Source of the DNA: Xanthocytophaga agilis
GTDB lineage: Bacteria > Bacteroidota > Bacteroidia > Cytophagales > 172606-1
DNA length: 64,000 bases
Direction of reading: 5' to 3'
Assembly: GCF_030068605.1 (NCBI RefSeq)
Contig: NZ_JASJOU010000001.1
Span: forward strand, 248,001-312,000
Shown piece by piece: positions 29,284 through 38,080 of this stretch. The position numbers and the translations under genes were made by a program. The number at the start of each line of letters is the position of its first letter. Position 1 is the first letter of the stretch. The notes under the pieces are model-generated. The model did no database searches. It saw only the letters and a list, made by a program, of their open reading frames with translations, and was not told the DNA's origin.

Positions 29284-30306
29284 ATGAGATCTGAGGTTTT
29301 GCTCATGCTTTTTTTGTGTATTGTCTTTTTATTTTTAGCGCAATCATGTAAGTCAAAGGAAAAATATCCCTATACTCCTGAAGACTTTCGACCTGAATTG
29401 CAGGAGCCATTACAAAAAATAGCTTCCCGGAATACTACAGACTATCTTAATGAATCCAGATCAGAGGCCTACATTCGAGAGCATGCAACACAAGAAGAGT
29501 TGTTACAAATAATACAAAGCAAAAACTCTGTATTGCGAGCTATAGGTTTTGATATATTGGTTGCTCGAAAAGATAGTTCTCTTTTTTCACAAGTTCTTAC
29601 TCATTTATCTGATACTGCCACCGTTGAGATATGGTCTGATGATGTAGCATATATGTATAACGTAGCAGATTATGTTATTGACAAATCTTTACATAAACTT
29701 ACTCAAATTCAGAAAGATAGTTTGGCTAATCTGCTACTTTATCAGTATAGTAGATTACAAAATACTTTTTATATGTTGGAATTCTTGCCACCACAAGAAC
29801 AACATTATCGTGCTATTCGACAATTGGCACAAATACCTTTTGATGGATGCAATCAGGAACGAGTACTCATCGCATTAGCACGTTATAAAAAAATACAAGA
29901 CATAGAGTTGCTCTCTTCTATATACGGAAAAGAAGACCAGCATTGCTGGTTTGGGATATTTCGTAGTATTGAACAATTTCCGGAACCGGCTTTCTTCCCT
30001 GTTTTACAAACTCACCTGGAGCAAGTAGTATCTAAAAATGCGCCATTCATTTCAGATGATATAGAGATATATTGCAGAGCAGTTGCAGCTTATCAGAATG
30101 CAGAAGTGTTACAATTGCTGGAGACTATACTACAAAAAAACTATTCAGGTAATGGGAAGAAACATGTCTTTCAGGCATTACATAAACATCTCTGTCCTAT
30201 ATATCAACATTTGTATAATCAATTAAAACCTCAAATGGATCCATTTGTAATTAAATATGCTGATAAAGATTTCAATTGGGAAAGAAGTCAATGGAATATC
30301 TGGTAA
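29284..30306 (+). CDS. Lipoprotein with helical, HEAT-like repeats, unknown function
   Basis: 340 residues. The hydrophobic leader MRSEVLLMLFLCIVFLFL is followed by lipobox AQSC (Cys22), so it is a lipoprotein. The rest is predicted mostly helical, with leucine and acidic residues in paired-helix spacing (EELLQIIQSKNSVLRAIGFD, QERVLIALARYKKIQDIEL, YCRAVAAYQNAEVLQLLETI) reminiscent of HEAT or armadillo repeats. No catalytic motif is seen. It is followed by a repeat-rich intergenic region and has no clear operon partner. Confidence 0.65.
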   Translation: MRSEVLLMLFLCIVFLFLAQSCKSKEKYPYTPEDFRPELQEPLQKIASRNTTDYLNESRSEAYIREHATQEELLQIIQSKNSVLRAIGFDILVARKDSSLFSQVLTHLSDTATVEIWSDDVAYMYNVADYVIDKSLHKLTQIQKDSLANLLLYQYSRLQNTFYMLEFLPPQEQHYRAIRQLAQIPFDGCNQERVLIALARYKKIQDIELLSSIYGKEDQHCWFGIFRSIEQFPEPAFFPVLQTHLEQVVSKNAPFISDDIEIYCRAVAAYQNAEVLQLLETILQKNYSGNGKKHVFQALHKHLCPIYQHLYNQLKPQMDPFVIKYADKDFNWERSQWNIW

Positions 30307-30384
30307 TCCAGTAAGATATTAATGAAATCATTAGATCCTCATGAAAAGAGGCTTGAGTCTGTATAGAGTTATGCTCAGTGTGCC

Positions 30385-30570
30385 TGTTAGTGCATAGTTC
30401 TATGCAAAGAGCAAAAGGAAGAGTTAGTTTATGATGTTTGGAAGAACATAACTTTTGCCTAGAGTTCACTGCAAAATTGGTGATGCGTTGAATAAACCGC
30501 AAAAAGTTTTCGCATAGAATTTACCGCAGAATGGATGTGTGAACAGAATTCATAGCAAAAATTTTCATAC
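30385..30570 (-). repeat. Cluster of short GCGGTGAAYTMTGCGC-type repeats
   Basis: About five diverged units occur on the minus strand: TTTTTGCGGTTTATTCAACG, TTCTGCGGTAAATTCTATGCG, TTTTTGCTATGAATTC, TTTTGCAGTGAACTC, and a GCATAGTTCTATGC palindrome at 30392-30405. They match the units at 41041-41215 in the opposite orientation. The remainder of the 30307-30698 gap holds nothing else that I recognise. Confidence 0.55.
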
Positions 30571-30698
30571 ATATAGTTTAGATAAACAAACTCTTCTGAA
30601 TAGTTGTATGCAGAAGAGTTTGTTATTTGAGGATTTCTGAATTTTATATAGGTATTGAAATGATGCTAAACGAGAAACTACTCTAATGGTCTGTCAAA

Positions 30699-31259
30699 AT
30701 GAAAAAACTACTTGAAGAGATTGATAAGATTGAATTCACAATTGAACCAAATTATAGTTTTGATTTGGATAAAGAATTTGACCTAATCTCAATGTATTTG
30801 AATTTGCGAGATCGGGAATGTTTGAAATATGATTTTGATATTTTTCTTGGAAAAGGAAGATTTATTGTTCACAATAGTTTGGGAGGTAACCTTCTATTTC
30901 TTAAAGTGCCAGAACGAATAGAAAAAATCAGGATTGGCTCAAATAGTAATTCTTGCGATTTTGAAGTGTCTGTTATTTTTGAATCAGATAATAGAAGAAA
31001 AGAGAATACCAAATATAAACCCAATGCTGGAAAGATAGATAGTACAACCTGGAATGTCTTATGGATTTTTCCTAACTTCTTCAAATATGAAAAAGTAATT
31101 CAATGTGCTTTGATGTTGGTGATTGGCAAGATTATAAAGCAAATTTGTGAATATGGACGAACAAGCTTTGCTTACATGAAGATAGAAAATGATTTTGCAA
31201 TTGAGTTATTGATAGATGGTGAATTGGAGTTTAAATTGAAAATAAAATCCAGCTCGTAA
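30699..31259 (+). CDS. Hypothetical protein, 186 residues
   Basis: The frame encodes a soluble-looking protein without a signal peptide; the only hydrophobic stretch (VIQCALMLVIGKIIKQI, about residues 135-150) is too short and charged on both sides to be a confident membrane helix. The first half is acidic and rich in Asp, Phe and Tyr. I do not recognise any family. It is visibly more AT-rich than its neighbours and sits between two repeat-bearing gaps, which may point to a recently acquired gene. Coding character is supported by length and lack of overlap with other genes. Confidence 0.5.
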   Translation: MKKLLEEIDKIEFTIEPNYSFDLDKEFDLISMYLNLRDRECLKYDFDIFLGKGRFIVHNSLGGNLLFLKVPERIEKIRIGSNSNSCDFEVSVIFESDNRRKENTKYKPNAGKIDSTTWNVLWIFPNFFKYEKVIQCALMLVIGKIIKQICEYGRTSFAYMKIENDFAIELLIDGELEFKLKIKSSS

Positions 31260-31322
31260 TACAAGCTGCATCATACACACAGATTCAGTTCTTATACAAT
31301 ATACTAAGTAAGTTGATAACAA

Positions 31323-31557
31323 GTTAGTTACGCTTAGTTACACATTTAAGTAGTTGTAGATGAGGTTAGTTACACTTGTTTCTCATATATGTGTATATAG
31401 TATAATATAATACTATATAAAGAGGTATAGTTGCTGTTCTATTGTTTCTGGGAGCTTTTGCGAAAAATGGCAAAAATATGTAGCCAGTGTTATCTGTCTC
31501 ATTATTAATGTGTTACAGTGTGGCTATATGTGTAACCATGTGTATCCTGTGTAACTG
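31323..31557. repeat. Clustered TTAGTTACRC / GTGTAAC motifs with an AT-rich palindrome
   Basis: The gap before the MFS gene has direct copies of TTAGTTACRC at about 31325, 31334 and 31366 and inverted copies of GTGTAAC at 31530-31536 and about 31549. Between them lies a perfect 10-bp inverted repeat, 31394-31403/31410-31419 (TATATAGTAT with ATACTATATA). The layout is that of an operator region, but no regulator gene is adjacent. Nothing else is seen in 31260-31726. Confidence 0.4.
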
Positions 31558-31726
31558 GATTAGGACTACTGTTTAGCAGAAAGCATATGCTAAGTTTTAG
31601 TACCAATAAGGCAGAAAAAACTCTTTTTTCATGTTTTTATGCAGAAAGAGTAGTCAGTATTGTACTTTTTAGTATGTTTAGTTATAAGTAAGCTTAAAAT
31701 TTCATATCCGTTTTTCTGCTTCTATA

Positions 31727-32980
31727 ATGAAAACCCGATACAAGGTACTAGCTGCGCTATTTCTTCTTTCTATTATCACTTTTCTGGATCGGGTTTGTAT
31801 GAATGTGGTGAGCAAATATGTAAAATCCGACCTTGGATTGAACAATGAGCAGTTTGGGTATGTATTGGGAGCATTCTCATTAGCCTATGCCTTGTTTGAG
31901 ATCCCTACAGGTGTGCTGGGTGATAGAATTGGCCCCAGAAGGGTGTTGACTCGGGTTGTATTATGGTGGTCTGCTTTTACAGCGTTAACCGGAACGGCTT
32001 TCCATTTTATTTATCTCATTGTGATTCGTTTTTTATTTGGGGCAGGCGAAGCAGGTGCTTATCCCAATGCGTCTATTGTCATATCCCGTTGGTTTCCGGC
32101 GGTAGAAGTAGGGCGGGCACAATCTGTAATATGGGCTGCCGGACGCATTGGTGGGGCTTTAACTCCGTTGTTGGTAATTCCTCTGGTGCATGCATTGGGG
32201 TGGCGCTGGGCATTTCTGGTATTGGGTATAGCGGGTGTTATATGGGCTGCAGGATGGTATTTCTGGTTTAGAGATATACCTGCCGAGAAGGAGGGGATAA
32301 CAGCCGAAGAGGTACAGGAAATAGAATCAGGTCGGAAGCAAACTGCTGCTACACATCATGTTTCCTGGCAACTTATTCTGCGTAATCCTAACATCTGGAT
32401 TCTGATGCTGATGTGTCATCTATTTTTTTATGCAGCTTATTTCTTTACTAACTGGTCTGCAACCTATTTTCAGGAGGGGAGAGGGTTATCTGAAGAGCAA
32501 ACCAAAAACTTCATCTCATTATCATATTTTCTGGGAGCAGTTGGCTGTATTGTGGGTGGATATGTGAGTGATGTGTTAACCAAAAAATATGGTCTTAAAG
32601 TTGGGCGAAGAGCTGTCGGAATGATAGGGTTAGGGCTATCCAGCATTTTCTTTTTGTTATCAGGACTAACAACAGATAACGAGTTAGCTGGTTATCTGTT
32701 AGCCATTTGTGTATTTCTGAAAGACTTAACTTTACCTGTTGCTTTTGCAGTCTGTGTGGATATTGGTAAGCAGCATTCCGGTACAGTTGCGGGTGCTATG
32801 AACTTTGCCGGACAACTCGGTGGCTTTTTTGTAACTATATTGTTCGGGACTATTGTTCAGAAGACTGGTAATTTTAATTATCCCTTATTTTTGATTGCTG
32901 GGTGTCTGGCTGTTGGTGCATTGCTCTGGCTGAAGATAGATCCTACCCGATCACTGCATAGTTCAGATATCGAAAAGTAA
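31727..32980 (+). CDS. MFS transporter of the anion:cation symporter type (hexuronate/sugar-acid-like)
   Basis: 417 residues, about 12 membrane helices. N-terminal marks fit the ACS family of ExuT, GarP and DgoT: SIITFLDRVCMNVVSKYVKSDL in TM1, the FEIPTGVLGDRIGPRRVL motif A loop after TM2, and the RFLFGAGEAGAYPN stretch in TM4. Members import sugar acids such as hexuronates, glucarate or galactonate by proton symport; the substrate cannot be decided here since no catabolic gene is adjacent. It is a single-gene unit preceded by a motif-rich 467-bp region and followed at once by a terminator. Confidence 0.93.
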   Translation: MKTRYKVLAALFLLSIITFLDRVCMNVVSKYVKSDLGLNNEQFGYVLGAFSLAYALFEIPTGVLGDRIGPRRVLTRVVLWWSAFTALTGTAFHFIYLIVIRFLFGAGEAGAYPNASIVISRWFPAVEVGRAQSVIWAAGRIGGALTPLLVIPLVHALGWRWAFLVLGIAGVIWAAGWYFWFRDIPAEKEGITAEEVQEIESGRKQTAATHHVSWQLILRNPNIWILMLMCHLFFYAAYFFTNWSATYFQEGRGLSEEQTKNFISLSYFLGAVGCIVGGYVSDVLTKKYGLKVGRRAVGMIGLGLSSIFFLLSGLTTDNELAGYLLAICVFLKDLTLPVAFAVCVDIGKQHSGTVAGAMNFAGQLGGFFVTILFGTIVQKTGNFNYPLFLIAGCLAVGALLWLKIDPTRSLHSSDIEK

Positions 32981-33007
32981 ACCCTCAGACTAGAAGTTTG
33001 AGGGTTT
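32979..33007 (+). terminator. Terminator hairpin after MFS gene
   Basis: A 13-bp stem (32979-32991/32995-33007, AAACCCTCA with TGAGGGTTT, one G-T pair, 3-nt loop) starting inside the stop codon and followed by a T-rich stretch. It may serve the convergent DUF4136 gene too. Confidence 0.75.
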
Positions 33008-33032
33008 ACTTTGTTCTCTTCTATAAGAGAAT

Positions 33033-33614
33033 CTATTTTTTATTCCCCAGATTATCTGCTCTGGCGGGATAATCCTGATAAATTAAGTTCACAGCTTCTT
33101 TAATCTTTTCCTCTTCTTTATTAAATGTAGTACCATTCATTAAGCCAGAAGCAAATCCACGCCAGATGGTTTCTCCTGATTTAGTGTCTATGACATTAAC
33201 AATTAATGTACCACGTTCAACATTGTAAGAAGTAGTGTCTTCTGGTTGGCGAACTTCCTGTGAACCCCAATATGACGTACCATAACCGGTATATCCTTTG
33301 AGTGTAGTTGGTTGATCAAAAACACGGAAGTTAACAATTATATCCGGTGATTGAGATACTTTCTCATATCCTCTTCCATCCATTTCATACCCTACTGCAC
33401 TTCGAATACGTTCTTTTAAAACCAGGTCATTGAGAAAATAGATACCTGGATCAAGTTTGCTATCTACCTGAGATGCCCATGCATAGGTTTTGTATTTTGA
33501 CCAGTCAATGTTAAGTTGTTTATCACTATTGACCTGAACATTCTGCTTCTGCTGTTTCTGGGCCATTACCTGAATGGATACAAGTAAGCCTATAATAAGA
33601 ATTTTAAGTTTCAT
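33033..33614 (-). CDS. DUF4136 family secreted protein
   Basis: 193 residues from the ATG at 33614, which is preceded at a good distance by GGAGG, an unusually clear Shine-Dalgarno for this phylum; the frame stays open to 33671. A signal peptide (MKLKILIIGLLVSIQVMAQ) has no lipobox Cys. The DUF4136 pattern is present: YKTYAWA near residue 45, LNDLVLKERIRSAVGYEMDGRGYEK, SPDIIVNF, then GTLIVNVIDTKSGETIWRGFA. These proteins are periplasmic or outer-membrane associated in Bacteroidota and proteobacteria and their function is unknown. It is a single-gene unit. Confidence 0.88.
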   Translation of the reverse strand: MKLKILIIGLLVSIQVMAQKQQKQNVQVNSDKQLNIDWSKYKTYAWASQVDSKLDPGIYFLNDLVLKERIRSAVGYEMDGRGYEKVSQSPDIIVNFRVFDQPTTLKGYTGYGTSYWGSQEVRQPEDTTSYNVERGTLIVNVIDTKSGETIWRGFASGLMNGTTFNKEEEKIKEAVNLIYQDYPARADNLGNKK

Positions 33615-33806
33615 TGCTAACCTCCTTTTTATATAACATTTTAAAAACATGACTAAAACCAAAAAAAGCATGCCTTTTAAAATGTGGAGGTTAGCAGGAT
33701 TAATTTAAAGGGAATAATTTTTATGTATAGATAAACTTGCTCATATTGAGGGTGTTAAATTCACTAAGAGACTGCTTGATCTTCATCACGCAGCAGAAAG
33801 TATAGA

Positions 33807-34472
33807 TTAGGGTAACTTGTTTAACTGTTCCCATACAGATTCTGTGAAGTCTAGTAAAGACGCAATTTTCAGACTAGCTTCCCCATATTCTGGTCTTGTA
33901 AAACTTTCCGGAGCTGGTACAGCTACAACTTTCATCCCAGCTTTAAGTCCTGCCCGCATACCATTTACAGAGTCTTCCAGTGCCAGACAATGGGGAGCAG
34001 GTATCCCAAGTTTCTTAGCTGTGGTGATATAGACAGCTGGATCTGGTTTGCCTTTTGCCTCCAACGTGCCTGAGTGTATTACTGAGAATAAATGACGGAT
34101 CTTTAATTTTTCCAGTACTGCTTCAATCAATGCCATGCTAGACGAAGACGCTACAGCCATTGGAATAGACTTCTTAGCTACAAAATCTAATATCTCATAT
34201 ACACCTGGTAGAACTTCTGCATGCCGTGAGATATGATAGAGGGCCGTTGCATTTAAGTCTGCTGTTACTTCAGCGGGTGTTCTGTTTTTCCAGGGTTGAC
34301 GTTGGTACCAGTAGTTAATCACTTCATCAGTGCGTAGTCCAGTAGTTTGATAGGTCATAGATTCTGTTAGTAGTACGCCTACTTTGGCAAATACCTCTAT
34401 TTCTGCTATTCTCCATTGTGGCTCCGAGTCGATAAGCAGACCGTCCATATCAAAAATAATTGCTTGAATCAT
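33807..34472 (-). CDS. HAD-superfamily sugar-phosphate phosphatase (YniC/HxpB-like)
   Basis: 221 residues from the ATG at 34472 (MIQAIIFDMDGLLIDSE). HAD motif I is DMDGLLIDS (nucleophile Asp and the Asp two residues on), motif II Ser is in MAVASSSS, motif III Lys in EAKGKPDPAVY, and motif IV in LALEDSVNGMRAGLKAGM. The cap domain is the helical type of beta-phosphoglucomutase and of 2-deoxyglucose-6-phosphatase/hexitol phosphatase. SEPQWRIAEIEVF after motif I matches the YniC/HxpB subgroup, which dephosphorylates 2-deoxyglucose- and hexitol-phosphates. Beta-phosphoglucomutase is a less likely alternative. It stands divergent from the GH2-like gene. Confidence 0.9.
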   Translation of the reverse strand: MIQAIIFDMDGLLIDSEPQWRIAEIEVFAKVGVLLTESMTYQTTGLRTDEVINYWYQRQPWKNRTPAEVTADLNATALYHISRHAEVLPGVYEILDFVAKKSIPMAVASSSSMALIEAVLEKLKIRHLFSVIHSGTLEAKGKPDPAVYITTAKKLGIPAPHCLALEDSVNGMRAGLKAGMKVVAVPAPESFTRPEYGEASLKIASLLDFTESVWEQLNKLP

Positions 34473-34732
34473 ATTTGTATAGTTTGAAAAATATGTAATC
34501 TCAAAATAAAAAAAGTGTCTGTTTAGAGAGCTTGCTCCAATGTTTAGACACGCAGGATGGTGATCAACTAAGGATTTTTCAACATCAAGGATAGAGAAAA
34601 CAGATAAAATCTCCAAGTATAAGCCTGCTTTTATGCTGATTTATGAATAGTCATAAGCAATCTCTATATTGGTGAAATAAAAGGTATTCGCTTATTGATC
34701 AGGTTATTATGAAGTTAGAGGGTATTTGGTAT

Positions 34733-36568
34733 ATGTTTAAATCTGTAGTTTATTTTTTGACTTTTTTCATTTGTATAAATTTATCTGCTCAATCTGCTGA
34801 TGAGGTATGGAAAGATGTGGTACAGCCGGGACCTACACCTATACCATATGAAAGTATCAAACAGATACTTCCGAATGGGGAGAGCCATTCTCCTTTTTTT
34901 AAAGACATAACTCAGGCATTGATTCCAAAAGTAGTAACTCAAAAAGCTATCTCTTCTTCAAAAAAAAGCAGTAATCAGACTGTATCATCCTATACGAGCT
35001 ATACATCTTTTCAGGTGCCAGACAACTGGAAAGGTAAAATGGTATTTGTTCTTTTTGAGCCTCAGCCTATTTCGTTTACACTTTTCATTGATACTAAAAA
35101 GATCACTGTCATTGAAAAAGCAATACCTGTTAAAATAAATATTACTCCATACATAGATAAGCAAGACAACTACATAGACATACGCGTTGAAGGTTCTGCA
35201 ATAAAAAAAGGAACTACATTCAACCGCATTTCTCTGCTTGCTACCCCTCAAGTACATATTGATGATTATTATCTATTTGAGGAGTACTGCAAGCTTCCCA
35301 ATCGAATGACTGACTGGAATGTAAAGTTTACTACACGAAACTATTCAGAAGTGAGTTATTTGTATAAATATCATTATTTGTTTGCTCTCTTTGATCAGGA
35401 TAATAGAGCGGTTGAGATAGACTCATTCAATCATGAAGAAATTGGGAGGGCATTAGATAAAGGAGACTCTTATCCATTTGGTGTTTACCATTATGGTCTT
35501 CATAATTTTAAACGATGGAATAGTGAAAGCCACTATCTGTATCATTTTACTTTACAAGCAATAGATTCTTCTTGCCAGATTGCCGAAGTTATTGGTGGTA
35601 GTACAGGGTTTAGAGTAGTTGATGTACGTAATAACAAACTCTATCTGGGTAATATTCCGGTAAGTTCCCCTATTACGATACAGGCTGTTCAGTATACTCC
35701 TCCTGTTTCCTATGATTCGGTATGGTCTAAAGAGAGTATGCGTACTATTCTGCAATCTATTAAAGACAAGCATGTCAATGCCGTTATTCTACCTCCTTCA
35801 CAGACTAGTACCCCCTTATATGAATTATGTGATGAAATAGGACTATACATTATTCAGAAAATGGATAGCCTGGACCAAAAGTCGCTTACTGGACTTTCCG
35901 TTGAAGAAAAGCAGAAGAAAAAAGACCTGTTTTATGCTAATTTGGCATTATCCATTCGTCAACTTAGAAAGCATCCCTCAGTCATTATATGGCAACTAAA
36001 TCAGAAGTTTATTTCACTGACAGAAGATAAATTTCTGATTGACCTGATCAACAAAGAAGATGGAGGAAGACCTGTGGTATTTACCAATAAAACCTATTCC
36101 CGGTATGCTACCTGGGCAAAAAGTCTGGCAGCAGATTGGGAATTGTCTCCTGTATGGAATAATTTATCTCAAGCCCGTAAAGAACAGCTCAAGAAAGAGT
36201 ATCAATATGCTGATTTTACCATAAAGCAACATACAGACAATCGAATCATTATTAAAAACATATACGATTTTACCCGATTGGACAATGTGTATTTGCAATG
36301 GTCTATTAATGAAAACGGAAAATTGATTTCAGAAGGGACGATAGATTCATTGGATATTCTTCCTCATAAAGAACAATTAGTAGTACTTCCTTTTGATTTA
36401 AAGGAGTACAAAAGCCGTACTGGAATTGTATTTAGGTTTAGCCTGAAATCAAAAGAAGGTGCAATGGGTAAGACTCCCGATGAGGAAATTGCTTGGGAAG
36501 AGTTTGTGTTTGTTCACTCTGAAAATGGGACTTACCTGATTAAAACTGCCGATGTAAGGGATAAATAA
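34733..36568 (+). CDS. GH2 beta-galactosidase-like protein lacking catalytic residues
   Basis: 611 residues from the ATG at 34733, which begins a signal peptide (MFKSVVYFLTFFICINLSAQ); an ATG at 34709 is also in frame. The fold order is that of GH2 enzymes: a sugar-binding jelly roll (about 80-170), an immunoglobulin-like domain (about 170-290), and a shortened TIM barrel (NNKLYLGNIPV, HVNAVILPPSQ, YELCDEIGLYIIQKMDSL, RKHPSVIIW). A further beta-sandwich (DNVYLQWSINENGKLISEGT) resembles LacZ domain 4. Where active enzymes read WSLGNE this protein reads WQLNQK (Gln424-Lys425), so the acid/base Glu is replaced, and the barrel segment that should carry the nucleophile is missing. It is likely a secreted pseudoenzyme or binding protein. 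Confidence 0.7.
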   Translation: MFKSVVYFLTFFICINLSAQSADEVWKDVVQPGPTPIPYESIKQILPNGESHSPFFKDITQALIPKVVTQKAISSSKKSSNQTVSSYTSYTSFQVPDNWKGKMVFVLFEPQPISFTLFIDTKKITVIEKAIPVKINITPYIDKQDNYIDIRVEGSAIKKGTTFNRISLLATPQVHIDDYYLFEEYCKLPNRMTDWNVKFTTRNYSEVSYLYKYHYLFALFDQDNRAVEIDSFNHEEIGRALDKGDSYPFGVYHYGLHNFKRWNSESHYLYHFTLQAIDSSCQIAEVIGGSTGFRVVDVRNNKLYLGNIPVSSPITIQAVQYTPPVSYDSVWSKESMRTILQSIKDKHVNAVILPPSQTSTPLYELCDEIGLYIIQKMDSLDQKSLTGLSVEEKQKKKDLFYANLALSIRQLRKHPSVIIWQLNQKFISLTEDKFLIDLINKEDGGRPVVFTNKTYSRYATWAKSLAADWELSPVWNNLSQARKEQLKKEYQYADFTIKQHTDNRIIIKNIYDFTRLDNVYLQWSINENGKLISEGTIDSLDILPHKEQLVVLPFDLKEYKSRTGIVFRFSLKSKEGAMGKTPDEEIAWEEFVFVHSENGTYLIKTADVRDK

Positions 36569-36708
36569 ACTTGTTCTCATACTTGCCTTCCTAATGATTT
36601 GCTTGCAAATAGTACTTATAACAATTCTTCTATTGTTTGTGTAAAACATAGGTATTCTGTAGTCGACCTGTATCTTTACCCAAATTTTAGATAAACCATA
36701 CACTGATT

Positions 36709-37095
36709 ATGACTTTAGAAGAACGGATCAAACATGCGGAAACGCGTGTATTTAAAACGGTATTTCCTAACAACACCAATCACTATGACACTTTATTTGG
36801 GGGAACTGCGTTATCGATGATGGATGAGACGGCATTTATCGCAGCTACCCGCTTTACCCGATTACGTTGTGTAACTGTATCTTCTGATAAAATAGACTTC
36901 AAGCATCCTATTCCTGCCGGAACCATTATAGAGCTGGTGGCCAGGGTAAAAGAAGTAGGTAATTCCAGTTTGAAAGTAGAAGTAGAAATCTTTGTGGAAC
37001 AAATGTATTCGGAAGATAGGGAGAAGGCTGTAAGTGGTACCTTTACATTTGTGGCAGTAGGAGAAGACAAAAAGCCCATTGCCATTCCTAAATAA
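36709..37095 (+). CDS. Acyl-CoA thioesterase, hotdog fold (YciA/BFIT-type)
   Basis: 128 residues, a single hotdog domain. The family signature is N-terminal: NHYDTLFGGTALSMMDETAF, with the conserved Asn-His, Gly-Gly and catalytic Asp (MDE) of acyl-CoA hydrolases such as YciA and BACH; CVTVSSDKIDFKHPIPAG follows on the core beta-sheet. It hydrolyses acyl-CoA to free fatty acid and CoA in the cytoplasm; chain-length preference cannot be read. It is monocistronic and converges on the next gene across a strong terminator. Confidence 0.93.
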   Translation: MTLEERIKHAETRVFKTVFPNNTNHYDTLFGGTALSMMDETAFIAATRFTRLRCVTVSSDKIDFKHPIPAGTIIELVARVKEVGNSSLKVEVEIFVEQMYSEDREKAVSGTFTFVAVGEDKKPIAIPK

Positions 37096-37118
37096 AGAAG
37101 AGTTATCCTGAGAAAAGT

Positions 37119-37156
37119 AAACTCCCCTGTTTCTAATTCTCGAAACAGGGGAGTTT
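37119..37156. terminator. Bidirectional terminator between convergent genes
   Basis: A 15-bp perfect stem (37119-37133/37142-37156, AAACTCCCCTGTTTC) with an 8-nt loop; A-rich on one side and T-rich on the other, so usable by the thioesterase gene and by the convergent gene. Confidence 0.85.
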
Positions 37157-37177
37157 GTATATATAGTTTTTAGAACC

Positions 37178-37624
37178 TTATTGGACTATCCGTGAACAAC
37201 TCACCAATGTCTCAAGTCGATGTCTTTTAGAACCCATCTGTCTCGTTTCTGAACGAAATAATTTTAGTTGTGCACCAGACAAGTACTGAATCTGCCACTG
37301 AATAGCTTCACCTGATTCGGTAGTCACAGTAACCAGATTGCCTTCTTTATTGATATCCCATTTTCCCTTAATAGAAAAAGCCCCTTGAGTCAGGCTAAAC
37401 GTATTGTCTCCCTGAAAGGTATAAACTTCTGTATTGGTAGAGTTTTCTTTGTCTATTAGTGTATTATTGGTAAAGGTATTATTCGTGATTATAGTACTTT
37501 TCCAGATTCCTGACAACAGCCGATTGTTAACTGTAGTTGTAGTTGAATAGGTATTCATCACTGGACTAACTGCTATTAGGAGAACCACTAGTGATATGGG
37601 AAGAAAAAGCAATGGTGTTTTCAT
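37178..37624 (-). CDS. Lipocalin-like secreted protein
   Basis: 148 residues with a signal peptide or single anchor (LLFLPISLVVLLIAVSPV). The mature part has the simple beta-rich pattern of small Bacteroidota lipocalin-like proteins: LLSGIWKSTII, EVYTFQGDNTFSLTQGAFSIKGKWDI, GNLVTVTTESGEAIQWQIQYLSGAQLKLF. That is a GxW motif at the start of the barrel followed by alternating strands. The ligand is unknown and the call rests on pattern, not on catalytic residues. It is a single gene with a terminator directly downstream. Confidence 0.6.
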   Translation of the reverse strand: MKTPLLFLPISLVVLLIAVSPVMNTYSTTTTVNNRLLSGIWKSTIITNNTFTNNTLIDKENSTNTEVYTFQGDNTFSLTQGAFSIKGKWDINKEGNLVTVTTESGEAIQWQIQYLSGAQLKLFRSETRQMGSKRHRLETLVSCSRIVQ

Positions 37625-37967
37625 ACTAGTCCTTTATTTTTCCCTATATAACGATTAAAAGGCAAAGGTAGATATTAATGCCAGTGACAGAAGGCAAAGC
37701 TTGAGGTGATGTATGACTCTGTATTGATACAAAGCAGAACAGTATTGCAGGTGTATTATAGCAGTTTGTCATAATGTGTTGATTTTTAGTGTGTTTCAAG
37801 AGGAGTTATGAGGTTTTTAAATTATTTTAAGTATGTATGATTCATAGAAATTTTGTCTGAAAGTGTTTTGGAATCATGCTCTTTATATAAGCTATACCAG
37901 TCTTTCTTTTTACCGGAGAACTTCTAACTTCTAAAAGGTTGATGTATCAAAAGATGCCTTGTGAAAT

Positions 37968-37997
37968 AACTATTTTAAACATGTGTTTAAAATAGTT
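37968..37997. promoter_or_regulatory. Probable TetR operator (13-bp perfect palindrome)
   Basis: AACTATTTTAAAC (37968-37980) and GTTTAAAATAGTT (37985-37997) form a perfect inverted repeat around a 4-bp centre, 83 bp before the TetR start. Size and symmetry suit a TetR dimer, so auto-regulation of tetR and the efflux operon is likely. A weaker related palindrome lies at 38722-38738 (TTAAAAT with ATTTTAA) just before the TolC-like gene. The rest of 37625-38080 shows no gene. Confidence 0.65.
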
Positions 37998-38080
37998 TAC
38001 TTAATATTTGTTTCTTTCGTTAACCTTCTCTTATATTTGATTCCAGATACTAAAATGAGAACTCAGAAGGAGTCTACTGA

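Noticed and set aside
34473-34616. N-terminal extension of the HAD phosphatase
   Set aside because: The 48 extra residues have no family match and the HAD motif I starts directly after the Met at 34472.
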